Notes under the pieces: generated by a model
What the model was told of the DNA's origin: nothing
Database searches by the model: none
Seen by the model: the letters and a program-made list of their open reading frames with translations, nothing else
Position numbers and translations under genes: made by a program
In this document: in pieces, positions 1 through 5,400 of the stretch
Layout: the number at the start of each line of letters is the position of its first letter
Numbering within the stretch: the first letter of the stretch is position 1
Assembly (NCBI GenBank): GCA_015491275.1
Contig: WFWF01000045.1
Coordinates: 1 to 6,737 of the forward strand
Reading direction: 5' to 3'
Length of the DNA: 6,737 nucleotides
Origin: Aquificales bacterium
GTDB taxonomy: Bacteria; Aquificota; Aquificia; Aquificales; Aquificaceae

Positions 1-132
1 GGCTTCCACCATCCGCTTGTGTGCAGCGTCCCTTGCGGTATATATATACCCTGTTATCAAAACCTTATCCCCAGCCTTTAAATCCTCTATAACTTCTTCC
101 GTTAGTGGTGTTGTTATTTTCTTTACTTCCAT
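1..132 (-). CDS. Class I fumarate hydratase, beta subunit (partial, N-terminal 44 residues)
   Basis: The reverse strand from an ATG at 132-130 is open to the left edge (44 codons, no stop). The peptide begins MEVKKITTPLTEEVIEDL and continues with an AGDKVLITG segment and then IYTARDAAHKR. That order (TTPLTEE, then a GD-V-L/TG strand, then TARDAAHKR) is the N-terminus of the beta (C-terminal-domain) subunit of oxygen-sensitive [4Fe-4S] fumarate hydratase, which with the alpha subunit interconverts fumarate and malate in the oxidative or reductive TCA cycle in the cytoplasm. The related L-tartrate dehydratase beta subunit is the main alternative; its equivalent segment usually reads TCRD rather than TARDAAHKR, which favours fumarase. 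The start is chosen because the family motif begins a few residues after this Met. No Shine-Dalgarno precedes it, whereas a TATAAT box lies 8 nt upstream, so the mRNA may be leaderless. The gene diverges from bioB. The rest of the gene, and any alpha-subunit neighbour, lie outside the window. Confidence 0.85.
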   Translation of the reverse strand, partial: MEVKKITTPLTEEVIEDLKAGDKVLITGYIYTARDAAHKRMVEA

Positions 133-148
133 TTTTTGATATTATAAA
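122..148 (+). promoter_or_regulatory. Weak candidate promoter for bioB, overlapping the start of the fumarase gene
   Basis: On the plus strand TTTACT (122-127) could serve as a -35 (4 of 6) and TATAAA (143-148) as a -10 (5 of 6), with a short 15-bp spacer. The predicted transcription start would be near 155, just before the bioB Shine-Dalgarno at 161-167. TATTAT at 140-145 is an alternative -10. The intergenic region is only 41 bp, so any bioB promoter must overlap the fumarase coding start and share the TATTATA core with the opposing promoter. The match is poor and the call rests mainly on the need for a promoter here. Confidence 0.22.
141..146 (-). promoter_or_regulatory. Putative -10 box (TATAAT) for the divergent fumarase gene
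   Basis: Read on the minus strand, positions 146 to 141 spell TATAAT, a perfect sigma-70-type -10 hexamer. It ends 8 nt before the fumarase ATG (132-130), so transcription would start at or within 1-2 nt of the start codon. No convincing TTGACA-like -35 is found 16-18 bp upstream (the 17-bp position reads ATACCT), and there is no extended TGn. The region is AT-rich, so chance is possible. Confidence 0.35.
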
Positions 149-160
149 GAAACCTTTTAA

Positions 161-167
161 GGGAGGT
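161..167 (+). promoter_or_regulatory. Shine-Dalgarno of bioB (GGGAGGT)
   Basis: GGGAGGT is a strong match to the anti-SD of 16S rRNA and sits 6 nt before ATG 174. It decides the start. The in-frame GTG at 105 would add 23 hydrophobic residues and overlap the fumarase gene. The second ATG at 189 would put the SD 21 nt away, too far for efficient initiation. Confidence 0.8.
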
Positions 168-196
168 ATTATCATGGATAATATTATCATGGATAA
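168..196 (+). repeat. Tandem 14-bp repeat with palindromic junction over the bioB start codon
   Basis: ATTATCATGGATAA occurs at 168-181 and again at 183-196, a direct repeat with a 15-bp period (five codons, in frame). Each copy contains the inverted repeat TTATC-ATG-GATAA. The junction GATAATATTATC (177-188) is a perfect 12-bp palindrome. Each copy carries an ATG, giving two in-frame possible starts (Met1 and Met6 of BioB); only the first has a properly spaced Shine-Dalgarno. The structure could be an operator, a hairpin presenting the start codon in its loop, or simply a small tandem duplication. Confidence 0.8.
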
Positions 197-1193
197 AATG
201 GAGAGATTTATCATAAATCTTTACGAAAAGTCAATAAGTTATGAACCTCTTACAAAGGAGGAAGCCCTCACCCTTCTAAAGGTTGACAATGTTTATGTCC
301 CCCTTCTAACCTACTATGCCCACAGGATAAGAAATCATTTCTTTCCCGAAAATAAAATAGAATTCTGTTCCATCATTAATGCAAAGAGCGGGGCGTGTGA
401 AGAGGATTGCAGTTTCTGTGCCCAATCAAAGTTTTACAAGGCACCCATAAATGTTTATAAACTCGTACCTAAGGAGGAGATAGTTGAAGGTGCCCACAGG
501 GGTATAGAGTACGGTGCCAACAGATACTGCGTTGTTGTAAGCGGTAAATCCGCAACGGATGAAGAGGTTGATAAGATTGCGGAAGCTGTGGAAGAGATAA
601 AAAAGAAGGAAAAACTATCAATAAATGTATGCGTGTCCGGAGGCACTTTAAGTCACGACCAGCTCAAAAAGTTAAAAAATGCTGGTGTAAGAAGGGTGAA
701 TCACAACCTTGAAACTTCAAGGAATTACTTTCCCAAAATAGTAACAACCCACAGGTGGGAAGAAAGGTATGAAACCATAAAGAGGATAAAGGAAGTAGGG
801 CTATCCACATGCTCCGGCGGCATATTCGGCATGGGAGAATCCCTTGAAGACAGGGTTGATCTTGCCCTCACTTACAGGGAGCTTGAAGTTGACTCCATAC
901 CCCTTAACTTCCTTATGCCCATACCCGGAACGCCCCTTGAATACAAAAGGGGTGTCTCTCCCCTTGAAGCCCTCAAGATAATAGCCATGTTCAGATTTAC
1001 AAATCCTAAGGCGGAACTCAGACTATGCGGAGGAAGGGAGCAGACACTCGGTGACTTTCACGGTATGGCAGCATTTATGGTAAATGCGATGATGGTCGGA
1101 GGTTATCTTACAAGGGCTGGAAGGGATATAAAGAAAGATTACAGATTACTGGAAGATATGAACATGGAAAGATTACACAAAGTATTAGATTAA
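174..1193 (+). CDS. bioB: Biotin synthase (radical SAM, type I)
   Basis: BioB inserts sulfur into dethiobiotin, the last step of biotin synthesis, in the cytoplasm. The 339-residue product is normal for the family (about 320-350). The radical-SAM [4Fe-4S] motif CEEDCSFC gives Cys75, Cys79 and Cys82, followed by AQS. The auxiliary [2Fe-2S] ligands align with E. coli Cys97, Cys128, Cys188 and Arg260 as Cys119 (RYC), Cys153 (NVCVSGGTLS), Cys213 (TCSGGIFGMGE) and Arg283 (LRLCGGREQ), so this is a type I enzyme. The substrate-binding segment VNHNLETS has Glu180 where E. coli has Asp155. Cys65 and Cys285 are extra cysteines; the latter replaces the Ser of E. coli RLSAGRE. The Met at 174 is preferred because GGGAGGT lies 6 nt upstream. 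No other bio gene is visible. The TAA is followed 6 bp later by the coiled-coil gene, indicating co-transcription. There is no terminator behind it. Glu180 and Cys285 may be ordinary for this lineage; an alignment would settle that. Confidence 0.97.
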   Translation: MDNIIMDKMERFIINLYEKSISYEPLTKEEALTLLKVDNVYVPLLTYYAHRIRNHFFPENKIEFCSIINAKSGACEEDCSFCAQSKFYKAPINVYKLVPKEEIVEGAHRGIEYGANRYCVVVSGKSATDEEVDKIAEAVEEIKKKEKLSINVCVSGGTLSHDQLKKLKNAGVRRVNHNLETSRNYFPKIVTTHRWEERYETIKRIKEVGLSTCSGGIFGMGESLEDRVDLALTYRELEVDSIPLNFLMPIPGTPLEYKRGVSPLEALKIIAMFRFTNPKAELRLCGGREQTLGDFHGMAAFMVNAMMVGGYLTRAGRDIKKDYRLLEDMNMERLHKVLD

Positions 1194-1199
1194 TATATT

Positions 1200-2438
1200 A
1201 TGAAGGATGTATTAACCCTACTTTTCCTTCTCCTTGCCTACAATTTTTTACTCGGCTATTCAACCTTTGAAAAGATTCTGCCTATTCCTCTTTTCCCCGC
1301 CGATGTTTACAACTTCGTGATAGTAACATCCTTCAATTTAGCCCTTTTTCTCGGATGGCTTTTCGGACAGAGGAGATCCACCGTCTTATGGCTCAGTTAC
1401 CTTCTCTTTTCACAGATAATAATGCTGAGTATTTTAAAAAAGGATATAAGCATAATATACATGGATCTTCCGTCCATAACCCTCAGTCTCATGCTGATAT
1501 GGTTGTTTGAATCACCAGTGGAGAGGAATATAAGGAAGATAACCGAAGAGAGAAACAGGCTAAGGAAAGAACTTGAAGCAAACAGGGAAGAACTAAAAAG
1601 ACTCAGGGAGGAAAGCAAGTTAAGACAAGAACTTATGGACCTGCTTAAGAAGGAAAAGGCGGATATTGAAAACCAACTTGAAAAACTGCTTTTAAAACAT
1701 GATATATTCCCGCCCGATTCGGAAGAGGTATTTGACAGCATCCTCTACAAAAGGGGCAGACTTGAGGAACAAAAGGAAGAATTGGAAAGGAAGATAAAGG
1801 AACTTGAAGATATGCTGGAGACATATAAGGAGAGGGAAGAGAGACTTAAAAGAGCAAACGCAAGGCTGTTCAGAATGCTGGGTGAGATACGGGAAGATTC
1901 GGGCAATGACAATTTTAAAAAGGAAATAGCCCAACTCAGAAAGACAAGGAAGAAACTATCCAAGACTGTCAGGGAACTAAACAGTAAGGTTTCCTTATTG
2001 GAAGAAGAAAACAGAAGGCTAAAAAACAGGATTAAAGATTTAGAGTCGGAAAATACAAGTCTAAGGAAGAAGGTCCTTGAGTTTGAATCCGCCAGTAATT
2101 CAGGAAATGGGAACAAAGCAGAATTATATAAAGAAATACTGACAAGCTTGCTTAAAAATATAGAGTTTTCAGAAAGGGCAGTAAGGGAGTTTGCAAACCT
2201 TGATCCCATCAGAAAATCCTCTTTTATAAGGGAAATACTCCTATTAGATTACAAGGAAGATAAAGAAGATATGGAGATGCTTAAAGGAGCCAAGGGTGTT
2301 TTCAAGCTGAAACCTCAGGGAGGCAGAATATATGTAACCTACGGGGAAAAGAAAAGGTGGCTCATACTCGGCATGCTTGACTCGGAAGATGATAAGGATA
2401 AGGACAGGTATATAAGGGAACTCCTTTCTAAGTCTTGA
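1200..2438 (+). CDS. Membrane-anchored coiled-coil protein with a RelE/ParE-like C-terminal domain, function unknown
   Basis: I do not recognise this gene as a named family. The 412 residues fall into three parts. Residues 3-104 hold four hydrophobic segments (about 3-20, 37-57, 61-80, 83-104), and an RR pair after the second fits a cytoplasmic N-terminus and C-terminus. Residues 108-295 are Lys/Glu/Arg/Leu-rich heptads forming a long coiled coil, broken at 166-182 (KHDIFPPDSEEVF) and 231-237. A flexible SASNSGNGN linker follows at 296-304. The last 90 residues (323-412) are globular. Their order, a helical FSERAVREFANLD, then LKG (361-363), FKLKPQGGRIYVTYG, a WLILGML strand and a terminal RYIREL helix, resembles the RelE/ParE/HigB toxin fold (Leu-Lys-Gly, then 'R-I-Y' strands). 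That is my reading by eye, not a search result. The protein has no cysteine. The start follows bioB's stop by 6 nt without a Shine-Dalgarno, so initiation probably depends on translational coupling. No antitoxin-like gene is adjacent. A structural or membrane-tethered scaffold role is equally possible. Confidence 0.9.
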   Translation: MKDVLTLLFLLLAYNFLLGYSTFEKILPIPLFPADVYNFVIVTSFNLALFLGWLFGQRRSTVLWLSYLLFSQIIMLSILKKDISIIYMDLPSITLSLMLIWLFESPVERNIRKITEERNRLRKELEANREELKRLREESKLRQELMDLLKKEKADIENQLEKLLLKHDIFPPDSEEVFDSILYKRGRLEEQKEELERKIKELEDMLETYKEREERLKRANARLFRMLGEIREDSGNDNFKKEIAQLRKTRKKLSKTVRELNSKVSLLEEENRRLKNRIKDLESENTSLRKKVLEFESASNSGNGNKAELYKEILTSLLKNIEFSERAVREFANLDPIRKSSFIREILLLDYKEDKEDMEMLKGAKGVFKLKPQGGRIYVTYGEKKRWLILGMLDSEDDKDKDRYIRELLSKS

Positions 2439-2462
2439 TTTTTTTCTTATATTATATATACT
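2435..2462 (+). promoter_or_regulatory. gltB: Candidate promoter for gltB
   Basis: TTGATT (2435-2440, overlapping the TGA stop of the upstream gene) and TATACT (2457-2462) match sigma-70 -35 and -10 hexamers at 4 of 6 and 5 of 6, with a 16-bp spacer. Transcription would start near 2469, giving a leader of about 27 nt that contains the gltB Shine-Dalgarno. AT-richness makes chance matches likely. If it is real, gltB can be expressed independently of bioB. Confidence 0.4.
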
Positions 2463-2484
2463 TTGTCTGCTTAAATATATACTT
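2455..2484 (+). repeat. Two direct TATATACTT repeats, 21 bp apart, upstream of gltB
   Basis: TATATACTT occurs exactly at 2455-2463 and 2476-2484. The 21-bp period equals two turns of B-DNA, placing both copies on the same helix face. The first copy contains the candidate -10 TATACT; the second ends just before the Shine-Dalgarno. They could be tandem operator half-sites or alternative -10 boxes. In such AT-rich DNA a chance repeat is also possible. Confidence 0.5.
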
Positions 2485-2489
2485 GAGGT
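2485..2489 (+). promoter_or_regulatory. gltB: Shine-Dalgarno of gltB (GAGGT)
   Basis: GAGGT lies 6 nt before the ATG at 2496-2498. It supports this start, which places the catalytic cysteine at codon 9, as needed for a short processed propeptide. Confidence 0.7.
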
Positions 2490-2495
2490 AGAAGG

Positions 2496-5400
2496 ATGAT
2501 CCAAAAGGAGTATGATGCTTGCGGAGTTGGATTTGTATGTGATGTTTCCGGCAAAAAAACTCACCAAATTGTAAGATGGGGTATTGAAGCGGTTAAAAAC
2601 CTCACCCACAGGGGCGCTATAGGAGGGGACAAGAAAACAGGAGACGGTGCGGGAATACTTATCCAGATACCTCTGAGGTTTTTCTTAGATTACATTGAAA
2701 ATCAAAAACTCAACTTATCTTCCCCGGAAAATCTTGCTGTAGGCGTCCTCTTTCTATATGAACCGGTAGAGAAACACATAGAGGATATCATATCGGAAAC
2801 CGGTATAAAGGTAGTAGGTTGGAGGGATGTACCCGTAAATACGGAAGCCATAGGGGAATCAGCCCTCAAAGTTATGCCCGCCATAAAGCATCTTCTTCTT
2901 GACCTTGAAAATATACCCGAAGAAAAAATGGAAATTGAACTGTTCCTTTTAAGGAGAAGGATAGAGAAAGATAAAAGGGTCCAAGGAAAAGTTTATATTG
3001 TTTCCCTGTCCTCTAGGGTGATGGTTTATAAGGGAATGCTTGTAGCCCCGCAGATTGATAACTTCTATCCAGATCTGAAAAACGGTTTGATAGAATCCGC
3101 CTTTTGCATGTTCCATCAGAGATATTCAACGAATACCTTTCCGAGGTGGGAGCTTGCCCAACCTTTGAGATGGACCGCCCATAATGGTGAGATAAACACC
3201 CTTCAGGGTAACAGGAACTGGATGCTTGCCCTGGAAAGTGAACTTTCCTCAAAGGTATTCGGTAAAAACATTGATCTCGTTAAGCCCCTTGTATCATGCG
3301 ATGAAAGTGACTCCGCCTCTTTGGACAGGGTGTATGAACTGCTTATGTTTGCGGGATACTCACCGGAGCATGCAATAAATATGATGATACCCCCCGCCTT
3401 TGAGAATGTTAAGGAATTCAATGATGAAGTTAAAGCATTCTTTGAATACAAAATGCTACAGATGAAACCGTGGGACGGTCCCGCGAGTATCACCTTCACC
3501 GACGGGAAGGTAATAGGCGCCCATCTTGATAGAAACGGTTTGAGACCCGCAAGGTTTGTAATAACAGAAGACGGTATAGTTGTTCTCGGTTCAGAGATAG
3601 GTATGGTTGATCTTGGGAATAGAAAGATAAAGGAAAAAGGAAGATTAGGACCGGGAGATACTATAAGCATAGATCTTGAGAAGGGCACAATTAAAAAGAC
3701 GGAAGATATTCTGAAGGAACTTTCCGAGTCAAAACCTTACAAAGCATGGATTGACCGCAATCTTATAAAACTTTCCGACATTGAAAAGGATCTCAGAATG
3801 AAAGATCTTGAAGAAGATGAGAAGTTAAGGAAACAGATAGCCTTCGGCTATACCCAAGAGGAAATAAAGAATGTTATAAAGTACATGTCTGAGAATGGGA
3901 AGGAGCTTACCTTCTCCATGGGAGATGATACACCCCTTCCGCCTTTGGCAGAAAGACCGCCTTTACTCTTCAGATACTTTAAACAGAGGTTCGCCCAGGT
4001 TACAAATCCTCCCATTGATCCCATAAGGGAAAAGATAGTTATGTCTCTTAAGATGAATCTCGGTTATAAAAGAAACTTCCTTGAGGAAACTCCCGAACAC
4101 GCACACAGGCTACAGATAGATTCGCCCATACTCCTTGATTATCAGCTCAGAAGTATAGAAGAACAGGATGAATTTAAGGTGGCGAGGATACCTTACACCT
4201 ATCCCATAGACAGAAGCCACAGCATTGTTGAGCTTCAGGATATGGCAGGGGAGAGGAGGATATCGGAGATACTTATGGACGCGGTCTATGAAGGTAAGGA
4301 AATAATAGATATTGAGCTGGGTATAGAGACCCTACAAAGAAGAGTGGAAGAAGCGGTAAAGGAGGGAGCTACGATAATAATTCTCACGGATAGAAACATA
4401 TCAAAGTACAGGGTAGCCCTGCCGAGCTTGTTGGCGGTTGCTTCTTGTGTTAAGCATCTCGCAAAGAAGGGGCTACTCTCAAAGGTTTCCTTTATAGTTG
4501 AAACAGGTGAGGCAAGGGACACCCACCACATGGCGTGTCTTATAGGTTACGGTGCATCCGCTATTTATCCCTACCTCGCCTATCAGACCATCAAGGATTT
4601 GTGTGCCAAGGGAGAGATAAATCTTTCAGTTGAAGAAGCCATATTCAATTATAAGAAGGCTCTTGAGGAAGGTCTTTTAAAGATTATGTCAAAGATGGGT
4701 ATATCAACCCTAAACTCCTACCACGGTTCCCAGCTCTTTGATACGGTTTGTCTGAATAAGGATTTTGTTGATAAATACTTTACTGGCACACCCGTTACAC
4801 TTGAGGCGGACAGTATAAAGGAGATAGAGGAAGCAACACTTATAAGGCACAAGAAAGCCTTTTACGAAGAAAAGCCTACCCTTGAGTACGGCGGTGATAT
4901 GAAGTTCAGAAAGGGCGGGGAATGGCACGCATGGTCCCCCTTTGTTGTAAGATCCCTTCATAAGTTCCTTGATACGAAAGATTACGAGGATTATAAAAAA
5001 TTCTCTGAAATAGCGGAAAATTCAAGACCCACCTTTATAAGGGATCTGCTTGATTACAAAAGGGCAAAGAATCCTATACCCTTGGAAGAGGTGGAACCGG
5101 AAGAGGAAATCCTTAAGAGATTTACAACGGGGGGGATGTCTTTGGGAGCTCTCTCAAAGGAAGCTCATGAAGTTATAGCGGAAGCTTGTAACAGACTTGG
5201 TATGAAGAGTAACAGCGGTGAAGGTGGTGAAGATCCAGCCAGATACTGGACAATAAAAAACAGCGCTATAAAGCAGGTGGCATCCGGGAGGTTCGGGGTT
5301 ACACCCACCTATCTCGCAACCGCCAAGGAGATAGAGATTAAGATAGCCCAAGGTGCAAAGCCGGGCGAAGGCGGACAGCTTCCCGGTCACAAGGTTAATG

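Noticed and set aside
1..132. L-tartrate dehydratase beta subunit instead of fumarase
   Set aside because: The TARDAAHKR motif fits the fumarase beta type better than the TCRD-type sequence of tartrate dehydratase, though 44 residues cannot exclude it fully.
153..162. CCTTTTAAGG near-palindrome upstream of bioB as a hairpin hiding the Shine-Dalgarno
   Set aside because: The arms are 4 bp with a 2-nt loop, too tight to fold as RNA; as a DNA site it is short and AT-rich, so not significant by itself.
105..173. Upstream GTG start extending bioB by 23 residues
   Set aside because: The extension would overlap the divergent fumarase gene, has no Shine-Dalgarno and encodes a hydrophobic stretch absent from BioB, which is a soluble enzyme; ATG 174 has GGGAGGT at 6 nt.
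168..196. A canonical BirA or BioR operator at bioB
   Set aside because: No TTGTAAACC-type BirA half-sites are present, and the TTATC-ATG-GATAA spacing does not match the 10-bp BioR palindrome as I know it; only an unnamed repeat can be claimed.
1397..2209. Minus-strand open frames opposite the coiled-coil gene (for example 1397-1741 and 1745-2209), Ser/Leu/Phe-rich
   Set aside because: They are complements of Lys/Glu/Arg-rich heptad codons (AAG, GAA, AGG give CTT, TTC, CCT). The composition is a mirror artefact, with no family motif or ribosome binding site.
2414..2445. Rho-independent terminator after the coiled-coil gene (AAGG/CCTT stem, T7 run at 2439-2445)
   Set aside because: The only stem found is 4 bp, lies within the coding end and is 12 nt from the T tract, so it is too weak and badly spaced; the T run more likely belongs to an AT-rich promoter region.
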